Source: Candidatus Babeliales bacterium (GTDB lineage Bacteria; Babelota; Babeliae; Babelales; CAIQNR01). Taken from it: a DNA stretch of 5,483 nucleotides. The notes beneath the pieces were generated by a model. The model was not told the DNA's origin. It worked only from the letters and a program-made list of their open reading frames with translations, and did no database searches. The position numbers and the translations under genes were made by a program. Positions within the stretch are counted from its first letter, which is position 1; each line of letters begins with the position of its first letter. The stretch is from contig JAIPGS010000056.1 in NCBI GenBank assembly GCA_021735725.1, positions 1 to 5,483 on the forward strand, given 5' to 3'. Shown in pieces: positions 1 to 5,483 of the stretch.

Positions 1-695
1 GTAACACCTGCAACAAATGGAATGGTACACTCTTTAAAATCAACTTTTTCCAAATACATTTTAATATTTTTTACAACTGCATCAACCGTTGATGCATGAA
101 TTCCACCACCAAGATGTGTTTCTTCAATTTCAATTAATGGATTTTTTTTACATTCTTTTTCAATAAGATCTAGAGCTGTTTTTGTACCAACAAGAACACA
201 TTGATCATCTTTTTCGATAACCGTAATTCGTGCTTCATGCGCACCATTTGCAAAAGATGAACACATTTTTTGAATTACTTCTTTTTCCATCCCTTTAATA
301 CGAATGGCTTTTAAATTTTTATTTTCTAAAAATTCAGTATAATTTTTTGCATATTTCCTTAAAAGATAGACTGCGTCCGGAAGATTTAATGAACCAGCAA
401 CAGAAAGCGCCGTATATTCACCCACATCATAACCCGCAACAACAGAAGGAATAACGCCCTCTTTTTGCAGAATTGCAGCAAGAGAAATTCCAACAAGATA
501 CAACGAAATATATGCATTTTCACATTCCGCTAATTCAGTTTCAGAAGAAGCAAAACATAATTTTACAAAGTTTTTATCAAGACACTGGTGTGCCTCTTCA
601 AAGTATTCTTGCATAATTCGATTGTTATCATAGAAATCTTTTGCCATACCAACAAATTGGCACCCATAACCAGGAAAGAAAAATCCTACTTTCAT
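1..695 (-). CDS. fabD: FabD-family (malonyl-CoA:ACP transacylase) homologue with altered active site, C-terminus cut by window edge
   Basis: True FabD transfers malonyl groups from CoA to acyl carrier protein in fatty acid synthesis, using a Ser-His pair. The first 231 residues are visible; the family is usually near 310. The fold signature is clear: FFFPGYGCQFVGM at 5-17 matches FPGQGSQ-x-VGM, and AGYDVGEYTALSVAG at 87-101 matches the nucleophile elbow GHSLGEYTAL. Compared with E. coli FabD from memory, Gln11 is Tyr10, His91 is Tyr89, the nucleophile Ser92 is Asp90, and the malonyl-binding Arg117 is Tyr115. The catalytic His201 is kept as His200 (IHAS). The Gln250 region lies off the window. 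The ATG at 695-693 follows a strong Shine-Dalgarno sequence, GGAGG, 9 nt upstream. The frame is open and looks normally coding, so this is not a random pseudogene. Malonyl transfer by the usual mechanism is unlikely; a structural role or an Asp-nucleophile hydrolase is possible. Family assignment is firm, function is not. Confidence 0.85.
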   Translation of the reverse strand, partial: MKVGFFFPGYGCQFVGMAKDFYDNNRIMQEYFEEAHQCLDKNFVKLCFASSETELAECENAYISLYLVGISLAAILQKEGVIPSVVAGYDVGEYTALSVAGSLNLPDAVYLLRKYAKNYTEFLENKNLKAIRIKGMEKEVIQKMCSSFANGAHEARITVIEKDDQCVLVGTKTALDLIEKECKKNPLIEIEETHLGGGIHASTVDAVVKNIKMYLEKVDFKECTIPFVAGV

Positions 696-717
696 CTTAT
701 TGTTCCTCCATTTGAAC

Positions 718-723
718 AGTATA
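718..723 (-). promoter_or_regulatory. Candidate -10 box for the FabD-like gene
   Basis: TATACT reads on the minus strand 22 nt before the start codon at 695, and would put the transcript start just ahead of the GGAGG site. No convincing -35 hexamer lies 16-18 bp upstream, so the gene may simply be read through from gltX. Confidence 0.3.
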
Positions 724-743
724 AAAACTTTAAATAATCCTTT

Positions 744-762
744 TATCTGAATTTTTCAGATA
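744..762. repeat. Short perfect inverted repeat between gltX and the FabD-like gene
   Basis: TATCTGAA and TTCAGATA form an 8-bp perfect stem around a 3-nt loop, just after the gltX stop codon. On the gltX strand it is followed by AAAAGGATT rather than a T-run, so it does not look like a rho-independent terminator. It could stabilise the 3' end of a processed gltX message. It may also be chance in AT-rich DNA. Confidence 0.35.
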
Positions 763-764
763 TA

Positions 765-2201
765 TTAATTTTTTACCACACCACTTGCAAGTAAACGGTC
801 AATCCTTTTAATGCTTTCTTCTTTGCCTAAAACAGCAAGAAGGTCAAACACTCCTGGACTTTCTGTCCCACCTGTAAGCGCAATGCGAATCGGTTGCGCA
901 AGCACCCCTAATTTTACATCATGCTGTGTACAAAATTCTTTAATTGTAGTTTTTATAACCTCGTGTTCAAACTCTTCAAGAACCCCCCATTGTACCTTTA
1001 ACAGGGCCAAATGATTCATAACCTCTTTATTTAACCATTTTTCCACTGCATCTGCTTCATACTGATCTGGACCTTTATAAAACTCCATTATCATAGTACA
1101 AAGCTCTAATCCAATTGTAGCACGTTCTTGATAAATAGCAATTATTTTTTCGCGCGTTTCATCGCTCCAGCTTAAAGTGTTTTCAAATAGAAATTCACAA
1201 ACATCCTTTTTAAGCCACTTTGCACAATCACTTGAGCTTAATTTTTTAATATAAAGACTATTTACCCAATCTAATTTTTTCATATCAAAAACTGCACTCT
1301 TTTTACCTACCCCTTTAAGCGTAAAAAACTGTATCAGTTCTTGACGCGTAAAAATTTCTTGATCCCCATACGCCCACCCAAGACGAGCAATATAGTTAAC
1401 AAGGGCGTCAGGAAGATATCCATCTTTTTTGTATTGTAACACGTCAACAGAACCGTCACGCTTACTTAATTTTCCGCCATTGGGACTTAAAATTAAAGGA
1501 ATATGAGCAAATTGTGGCAAAGGAAATCCACATACTTGTGCCAAAAGAATCTGTTTTGGAGTATTAACCAAATGTTCTTCGCCACGAATAATATGAGTAA
1601 TGTTCATAAAATTATCATCAACAACAACCACAAAATTATAGGTTGGAGACCCGTCAGAACGCACAATAATAAAATCATCGAACTGTTCTTTTTGAAAAAC
1701 AACAGTTCCGCGAATTAAATCATCAACTTTAATTTCTGTACATGTTTTTGGAACAGCAAAACGAAGCACAAATGGTATGCCACAATCAGCACGTACAGCA
1801 GTATTCCTGCAAAAATTATCATATGCATAAAAATTATCTGTATGACCTGCAGCACGCGCACGGTCTTCCCGTTCTTGGTCTGTGCACGTACAGCGATACA
1901 CTTTTTTTTGTTCAATAAGTGTGTTCAAAAGAGCTTCATACACATCCATTCTTTGAGATTGAAATACAAGTGGTTCGTCACTTATAATGCCAGCCCATTC
2001 AAGTGAAGCCATTTGAGCATCTTTATATTCTTTCTTTGAACGTTCCTTGTCTGTATCTTCTATTCGTACTAAAAAAGTACCACCATGATGTCTTGCAAAT
2101 AAATAGTTAAAGAGCGCTGTTCGTAACCCCCCAATATGCAAAGTCCCCGTCGGAGACGGGGCAAATCTTACACGGACAGATGAATTTTTTATTGATTCCA
2201 T
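765..2201 (-). CDS. gltX: Glutamyl-tRNA synthetase (class I)
   Basis: This cytoplasmic enzyme charges tRNA-Glu with glutamate using ATP. The protein is 478 residues, normal for bacterial GltX. The class I catalytic core is intact: RFAPSPTGTLHIGG at 12-25 holds the HIGH-type motif, VRIEDTD is at 45-51, SDGSPTYNF at 182-190, RGEEHLVNTPKQ at 206-217, and the KMSKS-type loop is KLSKR at 244-248. The C-terminal anticodon-binding part has the typical PIRIALTGGTESPGVFDLL at 437-455. In the zinc-binding insertion Cys104, Cys106 and Cys131 match E. coli Cys98, Cys100 and Cys125, but the fourth ligand (His127) is Asn133, so zinc binding is doubtful; many GltX proteins lack this site. ATG at 2201 follows AAAGGG 9 nt upstream. 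It lies 69 bp before the FabD-like gene on the same strand. I cannot tell whether it also charges tRNA-Gln; no gatCAB genes are in view. Confidence 0.97.
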   Translation of the reverse strand: MESIKNSSVRVRFAPSPTGTLHIGGLRTALFNYLFARHHGGTFLVRIEDTDKERSKKEYKDAQMASLEWAGIISDEPLVFQSQRMDVYEALLNTLIEQKKVYRCTCTDQEREDRARAAGHTDNFYAYDNFCRNTAVRADCGIPFVLRFAVPKTCTEIKVDDLIRGTVVFQKEQFDDFIIVRSDGSPTYNFVVVVDDNFMNITHIIRGEEHLVNTPKQILLAQVCGFPLPQFAHIPLILSPNGGKLSKRDGSVDVLQYKKDGYLPDALVNYIARLGWAYGDQEIFTRQELIQFFTLKGVGKKSAVFDMKKLDWVNSLYIKKLSSSDCAKWLKKDVCEFLFENTLSWSDETREKIIAIYQERATIGLELCTMIMEFYKGPDQYEADAVEKWLNKEVMNHLALLKVQWGVLEEFEHEVIKTTIKEFCTQHDVKLGVLAQPIRIALTGGTESPGVFDLLAVLGKEESIKRIDRLLASGVVKN

Positions 2202-2251
2202 AGAGTTCTACCCTTTGCAATGTTCTACTCAACATTTTAAAACGTGTACTT

Positions 2252-2281
2252 GTTATAAAATTATCCAAGAAAAATTAACAA
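2252..2281 (-). promoter_or_regulatory. Candidate promoter of gltX
   Basis: On the minus strand TTGTTA (2281-2276) and TATAAC (2257-2252) are separated by 18 bp, a fair sigma70-type pair. It sits in the 148-bp gap before gltX (2202-2349), which holds no gene that I can see. The leader would be about 45 nt. The match is based on pattern only; in DNA this AT-rich such pairs also arise by chance. Confidence 0.4.
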
Positions 2282-2349
2282 CTTTTTTAGATGTCTTTTC
2301 ATTAATAATGTTTAATCATCTGACTACGCTGAGTATGCCATTTTTATAA

Positions 2350-3048
2350 TTATGCACATTGTACAAGCTTAGTTGCAACAATATATGCCCATGGTGAATT
2401 TTTTTGTGGTTCTTTTTGATGTAATGGCGCTTCAAACATTTTCCATGCAGCTTTTGCTTTGTCATACTGTTTTTCAGACCAATAGTATGAACCTAAATAA
2501 AACGCCGCTGTATCTGCCTGCTTGTTTTGTGCATCTTGCGCAAGTACTTCAAGTAATGCTACACCTTTATCTGCTTGACCAGCATCACAAAGAATAAGCG
2601 CTTGTTTTGTTTTGTAAAGATAATAAACGGGTGATGAAGTTCCCATCTTTGTAAGTGCTTTTTCTAAAAGAACAAGAGCTTGATCATATTTTTTTTCTTG
2701 AGCACAAAGATCTGCTTTTAAAGCTTGCGCATACATACTATACACAGAACCTTCATGCAATTCTTCAACCGATTCAAGATCCAACAGTGCATCTTTTATT
2801 GCAGCTTCAACTTTGCCCGCATCATCTTTTTTTAACAAAGCTTTTAGTGCACCCTGATATCCTTCATACGCATCTGCAAACGTTACTTGCGCAGAACTCT
2901 CTTTACGAGTAACATACCACGCCTTACCTTTCCATACACCTACACCAAGTCCACCGACAAGAACAATAAAAAACAAAGCCATACTGTACTTGTCTTTTTT
3001 TAACTCTAACCATTGTTGACTAAAAAAATCTTGAACTCTTGTTATCAT
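2350..3048 (-). CDS. Membrane-anchored tetratricopeptide-repeat protein, YfgM-like
   Basis: A 232-residue protein with a short N-terminal region containing KKDK, one transmembrane segment at about 23-39 (MALFFIVLVGGLGVGVW), then a soluble helical part. TPR-like repeats are visible in the second half, with the pattern EKKYDQALVLLEKAL, then GQADKGVALLEVLA, then AFYLGSYYWSEKQYDKAKAAW. This layout resembles the YfgM/AncA type, which in E. coli associates with the Sec translocon and BamB-linked outer membrane biogenesis; that role here is inference from architecture alone. I chose the ATG at 3048 because AAGGG lies 7 nt before it. The ATG at 3054 is only 1 nt from that site, and an in-frame TTG at 3069 lies upstream of it. 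It follows rpmF by 46 bp and is probably cotranscribed with it. Other TPR adaptor roles are equally open. Confidence 0.85.
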   Translation of the reverse strand: MITRVQDFFSQQWLELKKDKYSMALFFIVLVGGLGVGVWKGKAWYVTRKESSAQVTFADAYEGYQGALKALLKKDDAGKVEAAIKDALLDLESVEELHEGSVYSMYAQALKADLCAQEKKYDQALVLLEKALTKMGTSSPVYYLYKTKQALILCDAGQADKGVALLEVLAQDAQNKQADTAAFYLGSYYWSEKQYDKAKAAWKMFEAPLHQKEPQKNSPWAYIVATKLVQCA

Positions 3049-3094
3049 AGACATACCCTTACAAAACAAAACTACTCTTTTTTAACCGACTCGC

Positions 3095-3400
3095 TTACTT
3101 TTTCTTTGTTTTTTTTGGTTCAGCAGCTACAGCTTCAATTGCAACAGGCTCTTCTTGGGGAGCACGCGCCGCCATTGCTGTTTGTTTAGCTTCTTGAGCA
3201 GCACCACGTTTAACTGCACGTTCAGTTTTTGTTACCATAACTTTGCGACCTTTATAGCATCCACAATTTTGGCAAATTTGGTGAGAGCTTACTGTTGCTT
3301 CACAACTGCTACATGTATTAAATCCGCGGGCTTTAATCCCTTTATTAGCAAAACGCTTATCCCTACGAGCTCGGGAACGTTTTCTCTTTGGTACTGGCAT
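3095..3400 (-). CDS. rpmF: 50S ribosomal protein L32 with Ala/Lys-rich C-terminal extension
   Basis: L32 is a small zinc-ribbon protein of the large ribosomal subunit. The start MPVPKRKRSRARRDKR is diagnostic, and Cys30, Cys33, Cys43 and Cys46 form the C4 zinc site (CSSC and CQNC). Bacterial L32 usually ends near residue 57-60, just after the KGRKVM segment seen here at 50-55. This protein continues to 101 residues, with a tail rich in Ala, Glu, Gln and Lys that ends KKTKKK. The tail looks disordered and could contact rRNA. The ATG has an excellent AGGAG site 7 nt upstream. In many bacteria rpmF precedes plsX and fabH; here the next genes are a TPR protein and gltX. The extra Cys48 is not needed for the zinc site. 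Confidence 0.96.
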   Translation of the reverse strand: MPVPKRKRSRARRDKRFANKGIKARGFNTCSSCEATVSSHQICQNCGCYKGRKVMVTKTERAVKRGAAQEAKQTAMAARAPQEEPVAIEAVAAEPKKTKKK

Positions 3401-3481
3401 GACATCACTCCTGAAAAATCATTATTCTGTTATTGTTATTTTTTCAAATACGCGCCCTAAAGGCATTTTGATTCTTGAGCA

Positions 3482-3487
3482 ATTATA
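3482..3487 (-). promoter_or_regulatory. Probable -10 box of the rpmF promoter
   Basis: A perfect TATAAT reads on the minus strand in the 128-bp gap between dprA and rpmF (3401-3528). The -35 region is poor (CTTTTT at 17 bp; TTGCTT only at 20 bp). Transcription would start near 3475, giving a leader of about 75 nt. The leader can form an imperfect hairpin at 3445-3470 (GCC/GGC core flanked by CAAA/UUUG). The rest of the gap shows nothing else I recognise. Confidence 0.5.
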
Positions 3488-3528
3488 ATACATGAAACAA
3501 GATTAAAAAGCAAAAAACTCTGCCTCAA

Positions 3529-4614
3529 TCATACTTTTTGCCATAATCCTGCAAAATTTTGTTCCACAATACCTTCTAGTTGCAAATCAAAAAGATACTC
3601 TTTAAGCCTATTTTCTTCCATTTTTGTTATCTGAACAAGTTCTTCAAACCCTCGGGGCTGTCGACATGCAAAAAGGACTGGATCTTCTAATAAATCCGCA
3701 GAATAGGGAATTTCCATCTGAACTGATTTCCGTTCTTTTGCAAGATGATACTCTTCAAGAATATCTTCGGCACATGTCACTACTTTTGCGCCTTGAGACA
3801 AAAGAGAATGGCACCCTGCGCTTAAAGGGTCATCAATTGAACCAGGAATAGCCCCCACAGATTTTCCTTGCTCTAAAGCGTACTGTGCAGTAATAAGTGA
3901 CCCACTTTTTTGAGCAGCTTGCACAACCACTGTCATATGCGTGAGTCCAGCAATAATTCTGTTTCGTGCAGGGAAATTTCCTGGAAGCCCTGGAGCCATA
4001 CAAGGGAACGAACTGATTATCGCTCCACCCTGTTGAATAATTTTTTGAAACATTTTTGTATTTTCTACCGGATACACACGCAACAACCCAGAACCAAGAA
4101 CAACTACTGTTGCACCCCCCGCATCCAATGTTTCTTTATGTGCACACGTATCGATGCCATAAGCACCCCCACTTGCCACATAAAGATTGTGTGCAATCAA
4201 ACCTGGAACAATTTTTTTAACCGCATTTTTTCCATAATAATTTGCTTTTCGTGCTCCAACCAAAGAAACACCATTATGTGTTTCCCATACGGGATTACCT
4301 TGATAATACAAAACAATAGGAGGAAGATGGATCGTTTTTAATTGAGAAGGATACAAATCATCATATAAAGTTATCCATGAAATACCATGTTTTTCCATCA
4401 CATAAAGTTCTGCATCTATCAGTTCATCATTACTCAAACCATTAACAATGAGTTGTGCTACTTTTTCAGTAATACCACACTGTGCAAAATCTTGAATTCC
4501 TGCTCCATAAAAATCAAATGTTTCAGGAACATGTTGTACTATTTTTTCTACAACACTAGGACCAATACTTGGGATGAGAGAAAGATGTAATAAGGCTCTT
4601 TTATTATTGTTCAT
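3529..4614 (-). CDS. dprA: DNA-processing protein DprA (Smf)
   Basis: DprA binds incoming single-stranded DNA during natural transformation and loads RecA onto it in the cytoplasm. The protein is 361 residues and complete. The N-terminal helix-hairpin-helix/SAM-like part (about 7-60) includes LIPSIGPSVVEKIV. The Rossmann-like DprA core follows: LVGARKANYYGKN at 118-130, ASGGAYGIDTCAH at 147-159, LGSGLLRVYP at 173-182, GNFPARNRIIAGL at 212-224, QKSGSLITAQYALEQGK at 235-251, and IPGSIDDPLSAGCHSLLSQGA at 256-276. Residues from about 305 form the winged-helix domain found in many DprA proteins. The usual VGSR is VGAR. The ATG at 4614 has no Shine-Dalgarno sequence, and a TATACT lies just 8 nt upstream, suggesting leaderless translation. 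No other competence gene is in view. Presence of DprA hints at DNA uptake, though it is also kept in bacteria with no known competence. Confidence 0.97.
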   Translation of the reverse strand: MNNNKRALLHLSLIPSIGPSVVEKIVQHVPETFDFYGAGIQDFAQCGITEKVAQLIVNGLSNDELIDAELYVMEKHGISWITLYDDLYPSQLKTIHLPPIVLYYQGNPVWETHNGVSLVGARKANYYGKNAVKKIVPGLIAHNLYVASGGAYGIDTCAHKETLDAGGATVVVLGSGLLRVYPVENTKMFQKIIQQGGAIISSFPCMAPGLPGNFPARNRIIAGLTHMTVVVQAAQKSGSLITAQYALEQGKSVGAIPGSIDDPLSAGCHSLLSQGAKVVTCAEDILEEYHLAKERKSVQMEIPYSADLLEDPVLFACRQPRGFEELVQITKMEENRLKEYLFDLQLEGIVEQNFAGLWQKV

Positions 4615-4622
4615 AGTAATGT

Positions 4623-4650
4623 AGTATACCGATGTGTGTATAAATATAAA
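4623..4650 (-). promoter_or_regulatory. Candidate dprA promoter implying a leaderless mRNA
   Basis: On the minus strand TTTATA (4650-4645), a 16-bp spacer and TATACT (4628-4623) precede the dprA ATG. The -10 box ends only 8 nt before that ATG, so the transcript would start at or within 1-2 nt of the start codon. The absence of any ribosome-binding site agrees with this. The 44-bp gap is shared with the divergent gene at 4659, whose own promoter must overlap it; TATAAA at 4639-4644 is a weak plus-strand candidate. Confidence 0.45.
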
Positions 4651-4658
4651 GCATTGTT

Positions 4659-5312
4659 ATGAAAGTTATCATGAAAAAATTAATTCTTTTTTTACTCTTT
4701 TTCAGTATAAGCTCAATTTTCACCATTCAAGATTCAGTATCCCCTTTTGAAAAAGCAATTATTGCATTTCAAGCACATCAAACCTATCAACAAGCCACTC
4801 TTAACAACAGCACACAAACACCGCGACCGCCTGAAGTTACTTCTGACGATTTGCTCGCAAGTATTAAAGAAACAGATGATACATCTTTAAAACAAACATT
4901 AAATAAATATTATTTTACACTACTAGGAAAAGACAACAGAACAGGAATTCTTTTTAAACTCGCCTATCCAGAAAACCAAATGAATACAACTCTTGAATCA
5001 CAACGATTAGAAAATAGTATCTATGATATTGTGTTAGATCATGCATGGAATGACACCACATTTACAAGTACTGCGCCCAGTGTTTCTCTTGCCCTTAAAG
5101 CACATGAAGTTTTAGAAAAAAAAGTTCGTAAAGAACATGAAACATTTTTAAAATATTTTACGCACGTAAATAAACATACCACAAAAATATCGTGTCCTCT
5201 CAGCCCCTTCACACCCGCTCTTTTACAAAGAACAGTATTCCATTATATTTGCATACGAATCAAACATTATTATCCACAATCAGATCTACCTGATATTATT
5301 TTTTGGTCATAA
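4659..5312 (+). CDS. Predicted exported protein of unknown function
   Basis: I do not recognise this 217-residue protein. It begins with a signal-peptide-like segment: Lys residues, then a strongly hydrophobic run LILFLLFFSISSIF, then a polar stretch. No lipobox cysteine and no clear Ala-x-Ala cleavage site are present, so the segment might stay as an anchor. The rest is polar, with a Thr/Asn/Gln-rich stretch around residues 45-60, a charged helical region near 145-165, and only two cysteines in the last 45 residues, which could form a disulfide. A second ATG at 4671 would give a tidier signal peptide (MKKLILFLL). Neither start has a good Shine-Dalgarno sequence, so the start is uncertain by 4 codons. 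It is transcribed away from dprA, stands alone, and is closed by the terminator that begins right after its stop codon. Function cannot be inferred; a secreted or envelope role is plausible. Confidence 0.8.
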   Translation: MKVIMKKLILFLLFFSISSIFTIQDSVSPFEKAIIAFQAHQTYQQATLNNSTQTPRPPEVTSDDLLASIKETDDTSLKQTLNKYYFTLLGKDNRTGILFKLAYPENQMNTTLESQRLENSIYDIVLDHAWNDTTFTSTAPSVSLALKAHEVLEKKVRKEHETFLKYFTHVNKHTTKISCPLSPFTPALLQRTVFHYICIRIKHYYPQSDLPDIIFWS

Positions 5313-5313
5313 A

Positions 5314-5340
5314 AAAAGGGGAACAAAAAGTTCCCCTTTT
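5314..5340. terminator. Intrinsic terminator, probably bidirectional
   Basis: AAAAGGGGAAC and GTTCCCCTTTT form a perfect 11-bp stem around an AAAAA loop, starting 1 nt after the stop codon of the exported-protein gene. On the plus strand the T-tract is short (4 T, also in the stem). On the minus strand it runs through seven T (5317-5311). It can therefore stop transcription of the gene on its left and also transcription leaving the insertion sequence on its right. Confidence 0.85.
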
Positions 5341-5373
5341 AAATCTTAGAGCTTATCCGAAAAATAAAAATAA

Positions 5374-5402
5374 GTGAAAACTCCGTCTAGTTGGGTTATA
5401 CT
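5374..5402 (+). promoter_or_regulatory. Candidate internal promoter of the transposase gene
   Basis: GTGAAA (5374-5379; 4 of 6 to TTGACA) and TATACT (5397-5402; 5 of 6 to TATAAT) are separated by exactly 17 bp. Transcription would begin near 5409, after the left arm of the hairpin at 5375-5384 and about 20 nt before the AGGAG site. The -10 box overlaps the small inner hairpin. Confidence 0.5.
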
Positions 5403-5438
5403 AACCCGTGTAAAAAAAACCTAAAACAGGAGTTTTCA
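5375..5438 (+). promoter_or_regulatory. Nested inverted repeats sequestering the transposase start site
   Basis: The outer arms TGAAAACTCC (5375-5384) and GGAGTTTTCA (5429-5438) are perfectly complementary over 10 bp. The right arm covers most of the Shine-Dalgarno sequence (AGGAG at 5428-5432) and reaches the first base of the ATG. Inside lies a second perfect stem, GGGTTA (5393-5398) with TAACCC (5402-5407) around a 3-nt loop. An RNA containing both outer arms should hide the ribosome-binding site. Confidence 0.7.
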
Positions 5439-5483
5439 TGTTTAGTATATCAGATATTTTATGGAAAAAAATCAAAATAATTA
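5438..5483 (+). CDS. Transposase N-terminus, IS5-family (DUF4096-like), partial
   Basis: Only the first 15 residues are present: MFSISDILWKKIKII. This matches the typical start of IS5-family transposases, in which a short [IL]SD-x-x-W-x-x-I motif is followed by LLP; the next residues would lie outside the window. The family carries a DDE catalytic triad further on, not visible here. The ATG has an AGGAG site 5 nt upstream, hidden by the inverted repeat described separately. Whether the gene is intact cannot be judged. The family call rests on a short motif. Confidence 0.6.
   Translation, partial: MFSISDILWKKIKII

Larger units (their letters stand above)
5349..5483 (+). mobile_element. Left end of an IS5-like insertion sequence, cut by window edge
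   Basis: The transposase start at 5438 and its leader suggest an insertion sequence running off the right edge. The likely left terminal repeat is GAGCTTATCCGAAAAA at 5349-5364, directly after TTA, compatible with the short TA-containing targets used by IS5-family groups. The boundary is inferred, because the matching right end is not in the window. The element sits 9 bp beyond the terminator of the preceding gene, a place where insertion does no harm. Confidence 0.6.

Noticed and set aside
744..762. The inverted repeat after gltX as an intrinsic terminator.
   Set aside because: It is AT-rich with no following T-run on the gltX strand. It is kept only as a repeat.
2283..2321. AGATG/CATCT complementary arms next to a run of T as a terminator for the TPR gene.
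   Set aside because: The stem is only 5 bp with a long loop, and on the strand of that gene the run reads as A, not T.
2655..2912. Open frame of 85 codons on the plus strand, antisense to the TPR gene, very rich in Leu and His.
   Set aside because: The Leu/His richness is the expected reverse-strand image of Lys/Gln/Ala-rich TPR coding; no start signal was seen.
3049..3069. Upstream in-frame starts (TTG at 3069, ATG at 3054) for the TPR protein.
   Set aside because: The AAGGG site at 3060-3056 is 7 nt from the ATG at 3048 but only 1 nt from the ATG at 3054, and lies downstream of the TTG.
3910..4341. Open frame of 143 codons on the plus strand, antisense to dprA.
   Set aside because: It lies fully inside a well-supported dprA, has no ribosome-binding site, and its translation is an odd Cys/Asn/Ile/Arg mix typical of the reverse of a real gene.
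1..5483. tRNA genes, CRISPR arrays, known riboswitches.
   Set aside because: No cloverleaf with a GGTTCRA-type arm, no regularly spaced repeats and no recognisable riboswitch core were seen by eye.

Overview
The window is an AT-rich piece of bacterial chromosome, by eye about one third G+C. It holds a leftward gene block, a short rightward gene, and the left end of an insertion sequence. Reading along the minus strand the order is dprA (DNA processing), rpmF (ribosomal protein L32), an anchored TPR protein, gltX (glutamyl-tRNA synthetase) and a FabD-family protein cut by the left edge. The plus strand carries one predicted exported protein of unknown function, an intrinsic terminator, and the start of an IS5-like element cut by the right edge. 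AT-richness, short spacers, ordinary housekeeping proteins and a FabD homologue without its catalytic residues suggest a reduced, host-dependent bacterium. The candidate phylum Dependentiae (TM6) fits this picture, but that is a guess; no marker here proves it.

Bases 1-3528 look like one or two transcription units. A TATAAT box precedes rpmF. The spacers are 46 bp (rpmF to TPR gene), 148 bp (TPR gene to gltX, with a candidate promoter) and 69 bp (gltX to the FabD-like gene, with a candidate -10 box). Many bacteria carry rpmF-plsX-fabH-fabD together. Here rpmF and a FabD homologue lie close, but plsX and fabH are absent between them, and the FabD homologue has lost its serine nucleophile.

Bases 3529-4614 encode a complete DprA. 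Its likely -10 box lies only 8 nt before the ATG, so the mRNA may be leaderless. A 44-bp gap separates it from the divergent gene for an exported protein (4659-5312), which I do not recognise. That gene ends in an 11-bp-stem terminator.

From about 5349 the sequence is an insertion sequence. A transposase start (IS5/DUF4096-like) lies at 5438. A perfect 10-bp inverted repeat pairs its ribosome-binding site and start codon with an upstream arm. A likely internal promoter would start transcription just after that arm, so only read-through transcripts from outside the element would carry the translation-blocking hairpin. This resembles the logic known for IS10 and IS50.

The two observations most worth following are the FabD homologue with Asp at the nucleophile position and the regulatory leader of the insertion sequence.
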